A stretch of DNA of 64,000 nucleotides from Paenibacillus polysaccharolyticus. GTDB lineage: Bacteria > Bacillota > Bacilli > Paenibacillales > Paenibacillaceae. The DNA is taken from assembly GCF_900102085.1 (NCBI RefSeq), contig NZ_FMVM01000020.1:62001-126000 (forward strand), in the 5' to 3' direction. The notes beneath the pieces were generated by a model that made no database searches, was not told the origin of the DNA, and was given only the letters and a program-made list of their open reading frames with translations. Shown piece by piece: positions 1-9,819 of this stretch (positions are counted from its first letter, which is position 1; each line of letters starts with the position of its first letter). The position numbers and the translations under genes were made by a program.

Positions 1-1426
1 CCTTGATCCGACATCCGGGTGCATACAGCACCTGAGCAGAATCGGTCCCACCGAGTTTGCGCGTAATACCATCCAGCACCGTCACAATCTGCTCTCTCGG
101 CTGCGGTGAGGTATAATCTCCAAGCTGGTTATAGATATGGTTGGCGTTCGGCCCGATCACAGCCAGTTTGGCTCCCTGAGTAGCAAGCGGAAGCACATGT
201 CCTTCATTTTTCAACAGGACGATTCCCTCTTGTGCCACCTCCCGTGCAAGCCCAACATGCTCGTCACACCCGATAACCTTTTCTGCAAAATCAGGATCAA
301 CATACGGCTGCTCAAACAAACCAAGCCTGAATTTCATCTCCAATACCCGTCGCACCGCCAAATTTAGTTCTGCCTCTTCCAGTAAACCCTGTTCAAGCGC
401 TTGTGCCAGATGTTTGCGATACATGAATCCAGACATCTCCATATCTACACCTGCCAGCAGGGACTGGGCCACGGCTTGCTCTCCATTCTCTGCCGTATTG
501 TGTCCGTTCACTAGCATCTGGATCGCCCCAAAATCGGTAATGACAAATCCGTCAAAACCCCACTCTTCCCGCAAAAGATCATGAAGCAGATACGTACTGG
601 ATGTACACGGCACACCATCGATCTCGTTATAGGCCGTCATGACCGAGCAGGCTCCGGCTTCCACCGCTTGTTTGAACGGCAGCAAGTCGATTTCGTGCAA
701 CTCACGCATTCCCATATGCACTGGCGCCGCGTTGCGTCCTCCCTCTGAACTGCCGTACGCTGCAAAATGTTTAAGTGTCGCTATCACCGTCCGGTCTGAA
801 TTAAGACGCTCTCCCTGCAATCCATAGATGGCTTCTACGGCAAACTGCCCGATCAGATAAGCGTCTTCGGCAAAACATTCCTCCGTCCGTCCCCATCTCG
901 GGTCACGCACAACATCCAGCACTGGAGAATACGTAGCTGCGCCGCCCTGACTCCGGGTTTCCACAGCGATCGCCTCGCACATCCTGCGATATAGATCGGT
1001 ATTCCATGTGCTCCCTACCGTTAAAGGCACAGGAAAGACCGTTGCACCAATGGCCATATGCCCGTGGGAACATTCTTCTCCGAACAGAATCGGAATGCCT
1101 AACCGGGAATGTTCTATGGCATATTGCTGAATCACATTTGTGGCTACTGCTCCTTGCCGCGGTGTCAGTCCTGTATCCAAAGTAACTCCTGTCCATGGAT
1201 CAGCCCTGAGTACACCATACAACGAGCCGACACCACCCTGCGCCATGTCCGCCTCGAACTCTTCGGTTACCTGTACCGTACCGTCTGCCGCTTTCTTGTA
1301 CGTTTTCCACCCCATAGGTTGGATCAACTGCCCAATCTTCTCTGCGGTAGTCATTCGTTCGAGCAGATCCCGTACCCGCTCCTGAATGGGAAGTGATGCA
1401 TCTTTGTAGCCCATTTGCGTTTGCAT
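1..1426 (-). CDS. GH3 beta-glucosidase-like glycosidase (3' end outside window)
   Basis: This is a glycoside hydrolase family 3 enzyme, expected to remove terminal beta-linked glucose or xylose from oligosaccharides. The reading frame is open from the ATG at 1426 to base 1, about 475 residues, so the C-terminal part lies outside. GGAGGAG sits 9 bases before the ATG and fixes the start. The N-terminal TIM-barrel domain is visible, with GIPILFGEECSHGHM and a VITDFGA motif near residues 300-305 whose Asp is the family nucleophile. The start of the second domain (GIVLLKNEGHVLPL) follows. There is no signal peptide, so it is probably cytoplasmic and acts on imported sugars. It lies 43 bases after the membrane AraC regulator and probably shares its transcript. 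The exact substrate cannot be told. Confidence 0.9.
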   Translation of the reverse strand, partial: MQTQMGYKDASLPIQERVRDLLERMTTAEKIGQLIQPMGWKTYKKAADGTVQVTEEFEADMAQGGVGSLYGVLRADPWTGVTLDTGLTPRQGAVATNVIQQYAIEHSRLGIPILFGEECSHGHMAIGATVFPVPLTVGSTWNTDLYRRMCEAIAVETRSQGGAATYSPVLDVVRDPRWGRTEECFAEDAYLIGQFAVEAIYGLQGERLNSDRTVIATLKHFAAYGSSEGGRNAAPVHMGMRELHEIDLLPFKQAVEAGACSVMTAYNEIDGVPCTSSTYLLHDLLREEWGFDGFVITDFGAIQMLVNGHNTAENGEQAVAQSLLAGVDMEMSGFMYRKHLAQALEQGLLEEAELNLAVRRVLEMKFRLGLFEQPYVDPDFAEKVIGCDEHVGLAREVAQEGIVLLKNEGHVLPLATQGAKLAVIGPNANHIYNQLGDYTSPQPREQIVTVLDGITRKLGGTDSAQVLYAPGCRIK

Positions 1427-1469
1427 GTGCACATTCTCCTCCTGCCTGTGAGTTGGTCATACGTGGAGC

Positions 1470-3695
1470 TTACATCGCCTTGCGATAGTCACTTGGAGCC
1501 ATGCCGACCACATTTTTAAAAGCACGATTGAAGGAATTGTAATTGGTATATCCCACTTCCTCACTGATCTCCTGAATGGCTTTGTCCGTCTGTTGCATGA
1601 GCTGTTTTGCTTTTTCGATCCGGTGACTGATGAGCAGATCCACGAATTTCTCCCCGATCTCATCTTTGAAAAGCTTGCTCAGATACTTCGGATTGATATC
1701 GAACAGATCGCTAAGGTAATTCAGCGACAGATCGGGATTGTTGTAATGCTCTTCGATATATTTGCGAATCTCCAGAATATGTGACCGATGTTTGCGAGAG
1801 CATTGCAGTGTCTCCATCTGCTTCGCCAACTCACGGAACCCTTCCAGGCACAGCTCGCGCAGATCATCCAGCGTCTCCCAACCTTCTAGCCGTGGTAACA
1901 ATGGCGTAAATATCGCTGCCCATGACTCCTGATATTCACGCGGAAGCTCGGCAAACTCACGATTATAATGCTGGAACAACAGCTGAACCGTGTTCATAAT
2001 CTCCTGACGAGACAGAACAGACTGACGAATCTGCTTAAACAGCCGTTCAAAATGCTGTTCCCAAACATCGTCTGATAGCCGCATTGCCTGCACGAGCAAG
2101 GAGATGGTCTTAAGAAACTCATACACGTCATTCGTCGAACTCGGTACATCTCCGCACGGTATGATCTGATTGGTGCCCAGAACCGCCTTGTACTCCAGGG
2201 CATGCACAGCCTCTTTAAGCGAAGCTCGAAGCCCGCGAATATCCACAGCAACCCGGCCCACACCAATGGTTACGGTAAAATTCAAATACTGACCCACCTG
2301 ATCCAGATAACCACTGAGCAAGCGTCGCTCTGTCTCTTCAGATTGTTCGGCCTCAGGTAGCCACAGGATGGCATACAACCTTTGACTCGAAACCCACTCT
2401 GCCCATACCTCGGTTCCTTCTTGCCTTGCACTTTCCTGCAAAATGCTCGACAGCACAAATTTCAGGAGAGCTTGATCCTGCTGATGATACTCATCCACAA
2501 ACACGTCATATCGATCCATCTCCACCACCATCACCGCCCAGCGATGCTCTAATTCCGGTAGCTTGAACTTGCTCATCTCCGCAGATAACTTATGACATGT
2601 GTAATCCCGCGTACCTTCCAGCAGTTCCTGAAAGAAGACCTTCTTTTGCAAAATCAGATTCTCTTCATGCTCCTCCTGATATTGCTTCGTCTGGTCGATC
2701 ATGCGCTCCAGCGTGGTATGAATGAAACGGAATTCATTCTCCTTGCCATAGTTCAGTGCAGACGGTTTCTGTGAGGAGACCGTCTGAATCAGGGTAACAA
2801 TCTGCTGGATCGGTTTATAGTTTCTGCGCGTCACATAAACGACCCATACAACTCCGATCAGTACAACAGCGACCGCGAAAATAAACCAGATATTATAAAA
2901 TTGCAACGTAAACTTGATGATTTTCCCGTTATTTAGCCCCGTCTGCACCTTCCAGCCACTATAGCTGGATGTGAATTCAGAGAAAACCTCTCCTGAAGCG
3001 GAAGCTGGCTTGGAAGCAAGCATCTCAGCATCAGGCGTACCACCATGCCACAGACTTCCCCCGGATCGGTTGTAGATGTTCACAAACGTAAATTCAGGGT
3101 CGTACATCTGCATAATGGACTTTTGCAGCGTATTCAACTCCACGTTGGTCACTACAAGACCTCTGCCGTTCCCAACATTTCGCACAATCGTAATGACCTG
3201 CTCCGCCGATTGGGAAGGAAACGCCTTGAATGATCGTGCGCCGACCCACTTCTGCTCATCCTTCGTCCGGCTGTCTGCGATAAAGGCTGCATCGGGGAAT
3301 TCGTTAATCGGAACAGCCTTGCCATTGCTAAAAACGGTGTTATCGCTGTACCTGACCAGGTAGACCGAGTCGATCAGCGGATATTCTATCTTCAATTCAT
3401 CGATGACCTTAACGGCCTGAATGCCGGCATAGACATCCTCGCTGCCAGATACCGAGAAATAATTTTTCAGATTCGAGTTGGTCAAAATCTCGCGCAGTAC
3501 CTTGAAATCGATGGAACGCAAGGAATTATCCAGATACTGTGTCACCTGTGAAGCCAAAAATTCATTAGCCTTGAGCGCTTCTCTCCGGTTCTGCTCATTA
3601 AATACCTGAAAGAAAATAAAAAATAAAATCGTCGTCACAATAAAAAAAATAGGCAAATACGATAACAGCAAACGTCTGAACCAATTGTTGTTCAT
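1470..3695 (-). CDS. Membrane-anchored AraC-family sensor-regulator
   Basis: A one-component regulator common in Paenibacillus sugar loci. Residues about 5-27 form a first membrane helix, a Cache-like extracellular segment follows, and a second helix lies near residues 270-295. A middle cytoplasmic region resembles the degenerate GGDEF-like domain of YesN-type proteins. The C-terminal ~100 residues are an AraC double helix-turn-helix (IRKYIEEHYNNPDLSLNYLS; GYTNYNSFNRAFKNVVGMAP). I chose the ATG at 3695 (MNNNWFRR) because a G-rich ribosome site lies just upstream; an in-frame ATG at 3713 lacks one. It is downstream of the importer, followed by GH3, and has its own promoter. It probably senses a sugar or the loaded binding protein and activates the neighbouring genes; this is inference. 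Confidence 0.9.
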   Translation of the reverse strand: MNNNWFRRLLLSYLPIFFIVTTILFFIFFQVFNEQNRREALKANEFLASQVTQYLDNSLRSIDFKVLREILTNSNLKNYFSVSGSEDVYAGIQAVKVIDELKIEYPLIDSVYLVRYSDNTVFSNGKAVPINEFPDAAFIADSRTKDEQKWVGARSFKAFPSQSAEQVITIVRNVGNGRGLVVTNVELNTLQKSIMQMYDPEFTFVNIYNRSGGSLWHGGTPDAEMLASKPASASGEVFSEFTSSYSGWKVQTGLNNGKIIKFTLQFYNIWFIFAVAVVLIGVVWVVYVTRRNYKPIQQIVTLIQTVSSQKPSALNYGKENEFRFIHTTLERMIDQTKQYQEEHEENLILQKKVFFQELLEGTRDYTCHKLSAEMSKFKLPELEHRWAVMVVEMDRYDVFVDEYHQQDQALLKFVLSSILQESARQEGTEVWAEWVSSQRLYAILWLPEAEQSEETERRLLSGYLDQVGQYLNFTVTIGVGRVAVDIRGLRASLKEAVHALEYKAVLGTNQIIPCGDVPSSTNDVYEFLKTISLLVQAMRLSDDVWEQHFERLFKQIRQSVLSRQEIMNTVQLLFQHYNREFAELPREYQESWAAIFTPLLPRLEGWETLDDLRELCLEGFRELAKQMETLQCSRKHRSHILEIRKYIEEHYNNPDLSLNYLSDLFDINPKYLSKLFKDEIGEKFVDLLISHRIEKAKQLMQQTDKAIQEISEEVGYTNYNSFNRAFKNVVGMAPSDYRKAM

Positions 3696-3787
3696 CTCCG
3701 CGCCCCCCACCAATCCATTTCATGTTGCATGACGACAAACCACTTGCACCTTGCCTCTGTTCACAAAATTTTCATAATTATGCGTTC

Positions 3788-3815
3788 ATTATATCGAATG
3801 ACGTGGGGTTGTCAT
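3788..3815 (-). promoter_or_regulatory. Sigma-A-type promoter for the AraC/GH3 unit
   Basis: Read on the minus strand, ATGACA (3815-3810) is 16 bases from a perfect TATAAT (3793-3788). It lies about 90 bases before the AraC start and after the importer terminator, so the regulator and GH3 gene can be transcribed apart from the importer. Confidence 0.5.
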
Positions 3816-3821
3816 AGGAGA

Positions 3822-3862
3822 AGACTGCCCCGGTCACGGGTGACAGGCGGGACAGTCCTTTT
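3822..3862 (-). terminator. Terminator after the sugar-binding lipoprotein
   Basis: On the minus strand ACTGTCCCG pairs with CGGGGCAGT (one mismatch) just after the lipoprotein stop. The T-run after it is weak (CTTCT), so termination may be partial. Confidence 0.5.
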
Positions 3863-3865
3863 GCA

Positions 3866-5500
3866 TCACTTTTTCTCAATTGCACGCTGATAAATATCCA
3901 GATAATTGCTTAATCCAAGCCCATCGAAACCTTTCACGTATGAGTCCCAGTCCTTATCAATGCTCTTACTGCCGATGATGAACTGAGCCATATTCGTCTG
4001 CACATAATCTTTGATCGCGGTGGTCAGTTGAGCTGCTGTCTCGGTATCTTCTGGACGAATAAATACGTTGGCAGGGTATACTTCTTTCGGAGCGTATGGA
4101 GCATATACTTTCGTCGCTTGAGCAAGCCTTGTACCGTATCCTTCAGCAGACAGTGGATCTTGACCCTCTGCAAACAGATTACGGAACGTATTGGACAAAT
4201 CATGCGCACCAATCTGTGACCAGCTCTCGTTCACAACCACGTTAGGATCTCGTTCAGGCAGGTTGTAATAGCTGTATTTGGCAGGTTCGCCGTTGATGTT
4301 TTTCTCATCCGGGCCTGCTTTCTTCCAGCCCTTTCCTTCCGTTGGGCCGTACTCTGCATAGAGTGCACCCTCTTCACTGAACATGTAATCTACAATTTTG
4401 ATCGCTGCGATCTGTTGTGCTTCGGTCGCTTTGTTGGTGATGGCAAATTCAAACTCACCTACACTTTGCGTTGCTCCAGTCGTCTGCACACCATCCGGTC
4501 CTTTGAGTGGGGGCACAATCTCCCAGTGCTGGTGACGGGTAATTTTTTTGTCATACGTATTCACCAGATAGCTCACCAGTGCCGTTGTAATGGAACCAAC
4601 CACTTCATCTCCTTCTTTGTTCCCCAGTTGACCAATCGCCTGGTCATTCTGTGTGAAGGAAGCCGGGTCGATCAGGCCATCCGCGTACAGCTTGTGCATG
4701 TACTCCAGCCCTTTCTTCCATCCCTCCTGGTTGGCGGCAAAACTCACCTTGCCATCGTTCACGATCAGGTATTTATCGTTATCGTTGTATATGAAGCTGT
4801 TCATCAGATAGGCATCGATGTTGCCGTTCCACACATATTTGTTTGGTGCACCTGTGAGCGGAATCTCATCGGCTTTGCCGTTGCCGTTCGGGTCTTGGGT
4901 TTTGAACGCCTTCAGAACGGTATACAGTTCATCCGTCGTCGTTGGCATTTTCAGTCCCACCTTATCCAGCCACTCTTGGTTGATCCAATACTTCTGCGCA
5001 TACGTACAGTGGTAACATTCATTAAAAATAGGCAATGCATAGATGTTACCGTCCGGTGCCGTTATGGCATCCTTGAAATAAGGCTTCTCTTCCATCACTT
5101 TGGTGAGGTTCGGGCCGTATTGCTTGATCAGGTCTTGAAGCGGGAGGAACACGCCTTGTTTACCATAGGTTTGAAGATCCGAGGTGGTGAATTTGCCGTG
5201 CAGGAATACTTCAGGATAATCCCCACTGGCTAGCAGCAATTGTCTGCGATCCTGCAAAGCGTCTGTCGGGGCCAGATCCCATTTCAAGGTCACGTTGAAC
5301 TTTTTTTCGATAAACTTGGTGAATTCATTGTCTTCCATCGGTGCTTTACCTTGTGGGGCAAAAAAAGTCATCGTCACCGGGCCGCCGCTCTCGCCGCTCC
5401 CCTCGCTACCTGTACCCGCTTTTTCAGATGAACTGCATGCAGATAATATCGTTATCGAAGCTAAGATCAGACACAAAATTGAAATCCAGGATTTTCTCAA
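3866..5500 (-). CDS. Sugar ABC transporter binding lipoprotein (LipO-like)
   Basis: An extracellular solute-binding lipoprotein of 544 residues, the usual size of the LipO/YtcQ group that works with LplB/LplC permeases. It starts with a short signal peptide and a lipobox ending LSAC at about residue 22, followed by a Ser/Gly-rich linker, so it should be lipid-anchored outside the membrane. The start codon is TTG, with AAGGAGGAG 5 bases before it. It follows two permease genes on the same strand, and no ATPase gene is nearby; such importers usually share a distant MsmX-type ATPase. The ligand is probably an oligosaccharide; which one cannot be read from sequence. Confidence 0.92.
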   Translation of the reverse strand: MRKSWISILCLILASITILSACSSSEKAGTGSEGSGESGGPVTMTFFAPQGKAPMEDNEFTKFIEKKFNVTLKWDLAPTDALQDRRQLLLASGDYPEVFLHGKFTTSDLQTYGKQGVFLPLQDLIKQYGPNLTKVMEEKPYFKDAITAPDGNIYALPIFNECYHCTYAQKYWINQEWLDKVGLKMPTTTDELYTVLKAFKTQDPNGNGKADEIPLTGAPNKYVWNGNIDAYLMNSFIYNDNDKYLIVNDGKVSFAANQEGWKKGLEYMHKLYADGLIDPASFTQNDQAIGQLGNKEGDEVVGSITTALVSYLVNTYDKKITRHQHWEIVPPLKGPDGVQTTGATQSVGEFEFAITNKATEAQQIAAIKIVDYMFSEEGALYAEYGPTEGKGWKKAGPDEKNINGEPAKYSYYNLPERDPNVVVNESWSQIGAHDLSNTFRNLFAEGQDPLSAEGYGTRLAQATKVYAPYAPKEVYPANVFIRPEDTETAAQLTTAIKDYVQTNMAQFIIGSKSIDKDWDSYVKGFDGLGLSNYLDIYQRAIEKK

Positions 5501-5602
5501 GCTGACTCCTCCTTTTTATTCATAACGACAAACCTTTAGTTAAGCTGTTGGGTTGATATAGCCGGCGTGTGCCCCCACCTCCTTTCATAAACCGGCTACC
5601 AT

Positions 5603-6511
5603 CTATCCTTTAAGTGAACCGACCATAACCCCTTTGACGAAGTGTTTTTGCACAAAAGGATACATAATCAGAATCGGAATACTTGCGACCACAATCAGCG
5701 CATATTTCAGCACCTGCTCAAACCCTTGATCTCGCATCTGCTGGCTTGTATTCGCAAGCATGGCCGGGTCAGCCGCATTCAGAATTAACAAGTTGCGAAG
5801 TACATATTGCAGCGGGAACAGTTTCTCGGAACGCAGGTAGATGAGTGCATCAAAGTAGGCATTCCAGTGACCTACAGCGTACATCAGGGTCATGACCGCC
5901 AAAATCGGTTTGGAGAGCGGCAGCACCACGCTGATCAAATAGCGAATATCCCGGCACCCGTCCATCTCGGCAGCTTCACCAAGTTCCTCGGGGATCGACG
6001 ACTGAAAGAAGGTACGAGCAACGATGACCTGGAACACGGCAAGCGCTCCGGGCAGCCACATCGCCCAGCGGGTATCCAGCAGATGCAGGTCTTTCATCAG
6101 CAGGTAGGTCGGAATCAGACCCCCGTCAAAAAACATCGTAATCATCATGAAGATGATGATCGCTCCCCGTCCATAGAACGACTTACGGGAGAGAGGGTAG
6201 GCTAGCATAACCGTCAGAGCCACATTGATGAACGTACCAACCACGGTGTAGATGATCGTGTTGTAAAACCCGAGCATGAGCTGCTGGCTTTTGAAAATGG
6301 AGATGTATGCCTTGATGTTGAAATCAACCGGGAACAGCCACACCTGGCCGGATGTTACGGCACGTGACGAGCTGAATGAGGAACTGACAATGTACAAGAG
6401 CGGGTAGAACACCGTTAACAGAATGGCAATCAGAAAGATATAGTTGATGGTCATGAAAATACGGTCGCCAATGGGATCTTTGATTCGGTTCCGATTGATC
6501 AGATTAAACAT
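5603..6511 (-). CDS. Carbohydrate ABC transporter permease (LplC/YtcP-like)
   Basis: The second permease of the importer, about 302 residues with six predicted membrane helices. The EAA loop contact motif (EELGEAAEMDGCRDIRYLI) that docks the ATPase is clear near residues 190-210. GGAGGAG is 7 bases before the ATG at 6511, whereas an upstream in-frame ATG at 6517 is only one base from it, so 6511 is preferred. It sits 15 bases after the first permease and about 100 bases before the lipoprotein gene. The C-terminal GVMVGSLKG ending is typical of MalG/LplC permeases. Confidence 0.93.
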   Translation of the reverse strand: MFNLINRNRIKDPIGDRIFMTINYIFLIAILLTVFYPLLYIVSSSFSSSRAVTSGQVWLFPVDFNIKAYISIFKSQQLMLGFYNTIIYTVVGTFINVALTVMLAYPLSRKSFYGRGAIIIFMMITMFFDGGLIPTYLLMKDLHLLDTRWAMWLPGALAVFQVIVARTFFQSSIPEELGEAAEMDGCRDIRYLISVVLPLSKPILAVMTLMYAVGHWNAYFDALIYLRSEKLFPLQYVLRNLLILNAADPAMLANTSQQMRDQGFEQVLKYALIVVASIPILIMYPFVQKHFVKGVMVGSLKG

Positions 6512-6526
6512 GGACATGCTCCTCCT

Positions 6527-7504
6527 TTACCACAAGCTGTTCTCGGATACTTTGCGTGAAATGCTATTGACGATGACCAGCAGAATCAGGTTGATGATGG
6601 AGTTAAAGAATCCGACAGCCGCGGAGAAGCTGAAATTCGCTCCGATCAGACCGACCTTGTACACGTACGTGGAGATGACCTCCGAAGCACTTGTATTCAG
6701 CGGATTTTGCATAAGATAAATTTTCTCGAAACCTACGCCCATAATGCTGCCCAGACTTAGAATCAACATGATTACGGTGACCGGAACAAGGGTGGGAAGG
6801 TCGATGTGCCAGATTTTACGCAACCTTGAGGCGCCATCCATCTTGGCCGCTTCGTACAGGGATGGATCAACTCCCGCCAAGGCCGCGATGTAGATAATCG
6901 AGGAGTACCCCATGCCCTGCCATACCCCGGACCAGACATAGATTGATTTGAAATATTCGGGAATCCCCATAAAGTTGGTCATCGGGAAACCCAACCAGGT
7001 AAATAACTTGTCTACGACGCCTACATGCGGCGAGAGCATTAGAATGATGATGGATACCATGACAACGGTGGAGATAAAATGCGGTGCATACGTGACCATC
7101 TGTACGGTCTTTTTAAAATAACCCGTTCGAATCTCGTTCAGCGCCAAGGCGAGCAAGATCGGTATAGGGAAGCCGGCAATCAGGGAATAGAAACTGATGC
7201 CAATGGTGTTCTTGATCAGTAGCCAGAAGTTCGGGGAATTGAAGAAGGCTTCAAAATGTTTGAGCCCCACCCATGGGCTACCCCAGATGCCTTTGACTAC
7301 GCTGAAATCTTTAAAGGCGATCTGCACACCAACCATCGGGATGTATTTGAAGATCAATAGATACAACACAGGAGGCAGCACAAGCAGGTACAGCTCCCAG
7401 TGCTTTTTGAAGCTTTTGATAAACGGATGCTGCTTCTTGGGCGCTGTCTGACGTAATTGCTGCAGCTCCATGTTCGCAGGTATGCTATCTGTACCTCGAC
7501 TCAT
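6527..7504 (-). CDS. Carbohydrate ABC transporter permease (LplB/YtcP partner)
   Basis: The first permease of the importer, about 325 residues with six membrane helices and an EAA-type loop (YEAAKMDGASRLRKIWHIDL) around residues 225-245. A hydrophilic N-terminal tail of about 35 residues precedes the first helix, as in LplB proteins. The start at 7504 (MSRG) has AAGGAG 8 bases upstream; an upstream GTG at 7513 overlaps the ribosome site and is unlikely. It is the first gene of the importer unit, with a promoter and a cre-like site about 140 bases upstream. The order permease-permease-lipoprotein matches typical Paenibacillus sugar importers. Confidence 0.93.
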   Translation of the reverse strand: MSRGTDSIPANMELQQLRQTAPKKQHPFIKSFKKHWELYLLVLPPVLYLLIFKYIPMVGVQIAFKDFSVVKGIWGSPWVGLKHFEAFFNSPNFWLLIKNTIGISFYSLIAGFPIPILLALALNEIRTGYFKKTVQMVTYAPHFISTVVMVSIIILMLSPHVGVVDKLFTWLGFPMTNFMGIPEYFKSIYVWSGVWQGMGYSSIIYIAALAGVDPSLYEAAKMDGASRLRKIWHIDLPTLVPVTVIMLILSLGSIMGVGFEKIYLMQNPLNTSASEVISTYVYKVGLIGANFSFSAAVGFFNSIINLILLVIVNSISRKVSENSLW

Positions 7505-7620
7505 TTGCGTCACTCCTTCTCAGCCTCAAGTGTAATAATACATTACATTCACATCTCTTAAACGTTCATTTTCGATGCTCATTTGTTGCCTTGAATCCAA
7601 TCAATGTTAACAATCATATC

Positions 7621-7671
7621 AGGTAGCGCTTTCTTGAATTGATATTACCTTGCCGGGGTCTTTTTGATCAA
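7621..7671 (-). promoter_or_regulatory. Importer promoter with cre-like site
   Basis: On the minus strand TTGATC (7671-7666) is 18 bases from TAATAT (7647-7642). Just downstream is GAAAGCGCTACC (7633-7622), which shares the AAAGCGCT core of a CcpA cre site but has several mismatches to the 16-base consensus. The promoter is reasonable; the CcpA site is tentative. Confidence 0.45.
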
Positions 7672-7765
7672 TTTGCAATTTTCTCCGACCTCTCTTTATT
7701 CTAAAAACCCTTGTGCAGCAAGTGTTTAAAGCCCTGTTCTTTGGGGTTCTGTAAGTTTATATGTA

Positions 7766-7808
7766 CAAAAATAAAATTCCGGAGGCCCTGATATCTCCCC
7801 CGGAATTG
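7766..7808 (-). terminator. Terminator after the GH29 fucosidase
   Basis: On the minus strand AATTCCGG pairs with CCGGAATT, followed by TTATTTTT, directly after the stop at 7819. It separates the glycosidase genes from the importer operon. Confidence 0.75.
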
Positions 7809-7818
7809 ACATGCATTT

Positions 7819-9231
7819 TTATGATTTGGTGATCAATCTAAATGTATGAGTGATCGGTGCTTGGTTGCTTGTAGCGGATCGTGGCAACTCCACGAGCAGC
7901 CCTTCTTCGGTCTGCTGAAACGAAAGTACGTCATTCGTACCGATGAGTTCAATACGCTCCACCTTTTCCACATAAGGAATGATCAGGCGCTCTTCCGGGG
8001 TCTCGCTCTCGTTGCGATACATGCGGAAGGCATAGACGGTGTGTACGTCTTCTTTCTGTGTAAATGCCCAATCCTTCGTGTAAAACGGTGCGCAAATACG
8101 GGTGCTATAGATGCCTTCGCCGTGTGTGTTCAACCATTCGCCGAGCCCCTGGATGCCTCGAATCGCCCCTTTAGGTAGACGTCCGTCCGGCTGCGGCCCG
8201 ACATTCAGTGCCAGATTCCCGCCTTTGGATACCACCTCAAGCAAAATATGTGCAAGTTGCCGTCCAGATTTATACTGATCGTCGAAGCCAAAAGCAAAGG
8301 AGTGCCCGACGGTAATACAGCTCTCCCACGGGATATTCATCGGATGCTCGGGGATCGTCTGCTCCGGGGTGACGATGTTTTCATACGGCCCGCCTACAGT
8401 GCGATCTGCGGACAGAAGCCAAGGCTGCGTGCTCTTTCTCGCCCGCTCGACCACTTCGCCAAGCCGAATATCCTGACCGTGGCGGCCTTCACGTACCCAG
8501 CCTGCATCAAGCCACAAACACTCGATCCGTCCGTAATTCGTCAGCAATTCCATGATCTGCTCATGAGTGAACTCCACGAACTTTTCCCACATCCAGGGAT
8601 ACTTGTGCGGATCATAGGAAGGCCCGCGCCACATATGCCGTCCACGCTCCATGCCCGGTGCCCAGTAATAAGGGGTGTGCCAGTCTGCTTTGGAAAAGTA
8701 CGCCGAGATGCCAAGTCCCTTCGCTCGGAACGCGTCGAATAGCGTACGGCAGATATCGGCATATTTGTGCGTGTGAAACGGCGTATCTTTGCCCGTAATC
8801 CGGTAATCGGTTGTTTTGGTATCCCACATGCAGAAACCGTCATGGTGCTTGGTCGTAAACAAGAAGTATTTGAAGCCGTTGTCGGCGGCCATCTGTGCCC
8901 ATTCCTCGGGCTGGAACCGGATCGGATTGAAGGTTTTGTTCAGGTCAAAATATTCACGTTTGAAGTCCTCCATGTCGTCCGTCCAGTCCACATCATCCCT
9001 CGACCAGTCGCCATCCTCATCACTCAGCGCCCATGATTCCACCAAGCCGAGCTGTGAGTATGGCCCCCAGTGCATCATCAAACCGAGCTTCTGATCTTTG
9101 AACCACTCCAGCCGCTCTAGTAGCAGTGGATCATCCGGCTTTACCCATTCGTCTTCTTTGCTAAAGTTGTGTACGCCTGCTTCAACGATCTGCTCTTCCT
9201 GCTCTGGCAGGGGGGAATTGGTTTGAGTCAA
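7819..9231 (-). CDS. Alpha-L-fucosidase, GH29
   Basis: A family 29 glycosidase of 470 residues that should release alpha-linked L-fucose with retention. The N-terminal barrel shows LGLMMHWGPYS, the TTKHHDGFCMW motif and IECLWLDAGW, whose Asp is the expected nucleophile. A beta-sandwich follows from about residue 380. It has no signal peptide and is probably cytoplasmic. The start is a TTG at 9231 with AAAGGAG 10 bases upstream; a nearby ATG is out of frame. It is the last gene of the glycan train, but 627 bases of repeat DNA separate it from the dehydrogenase upstream. The sequence differs greatly from the other GH29 gene at 13988, so the two probably act on different linkages. Confidence 0.92.
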   Translation of the reverse strand: MTQTNSPLPEQEEQIVEAGVHNFSKEDEWVKPDDPLLLERLEWFKDQKLGLMMHWGPYSQLGLVESWALSDEDGDWSRDDVDWTDDMEDFKREYFDLNKTFNPIRFQPEEWAQMAADNGFKYFLFTTKHHDGFCMWDTKTTDYRITGKDTPFHTHKYADICRTLFDAFRAKGLGISAYFSKADWHTPYYWAPGMERGRHMWRGPSYDPHKYPWMWEKFVEFTHEQIMELLTNYGRIECLWLDAGWVREGRHGQDIRLGEVVERARKSTQPWLLSADRTVGGPYENIVTPEQTIPEHPMNIPWESCITVGHSFAFGFDDQYKSGRQLAHILLEVVSKGGNLALNVGPQPDGRLPKGAIRGIQGLGEWLNTHGEGIYSTRICAPFYTKDWAFTQKEDVHTVYAFRMYRNESETPEERLIIPYVEKVERIELIGTNDVLSFQQTEEGLLVELPRSATSNQAPITHTFRLITKS

Positions 9232-9283
9232 AATAAAGCATCTCCTTTAGTTGAAATTTCTCGCGCTGTAAAAAAAGATTAAA

Positions 9284-9551
9284 TTTACACTAGGCCACTC
9301 CGATTGCAGTACCATCTTTCGATCGCTGTTACCCCCAGATTTCTATGAATTATTTCCCTGATGGGGAAATCCGGTGGTAAAGGCGAGCGCTTCGCTTCTC
9401 CAGATTGGTTCTGCACTCTCCGTTTCACGTGTAAATGGATGTTTTTACAACGCCAAAGACAGTTTCACCTCGTCGATCGGGTAACTTGGATACGTCGGGT
9501 TACTTATCCCTCCGTTTTGGGTAGAGCAAATGACTTAAGATCACTGGTGAA
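9284..9551. repeat. Tandem repeat unit 1 (268 bp) with palindromic element
   Basis: First copy of a 268-base tandem unit. Bases 9284-9435 form an imperfect palindrome bounded by TTTACAC and GTGTAAA, with a strong tip stem (TTTCCC...GGGAAA) near 9352-9370. Bases 9436-9551 are a spacer that is also repeated. The palindrome belongs to the dispersed family seen at 31592, 54899 and elsewhere. No coding potential is seen. Confidence 0.85.
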
Positions 9552-9819
9552 TTTACACTAGACCACTCCGCGGTCAGAACAATCCTCCGAGCGCTGTTAC
9601 CCCCGGATTTCTTTGAACTATTTCCCTGTTGGGGAAATCCGGGGATAAAGGCGCACGCTTCGCTTCTTCGGCTTATTTCTGACCTCTCCGTTTTCGTGTA
9701 AATAAATGCTGATACAACGGGCAATGACGGTTTCACCTCGTCGATGGGGTAACTTGGATACGTCGGGTTACTTATTCCTCCGTTTTAGGTAGAACAAATG
9801 ACTTAAGATCACTGACAGA
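9552..9819. repeat. Tandem repeat unit 2 (268 bp)
   Basis: The second copy has the same period: TTTACAC at 9552 is exactly 268 bases after 9284. The palindrome covers 9552-9702 and the spacer 9703-9819. The spacers of both copies share a long run around CGTCGGGTTACTTAT. Scattered differences show the duplication is not brand new. Confidence 0.85.

Noticed and set aside
4415..5233. A 272-residue open frame on the plus strand
   Set aside because: It lies opposite the sugar-binding lipoprotein, has no ribosome site and no family features.
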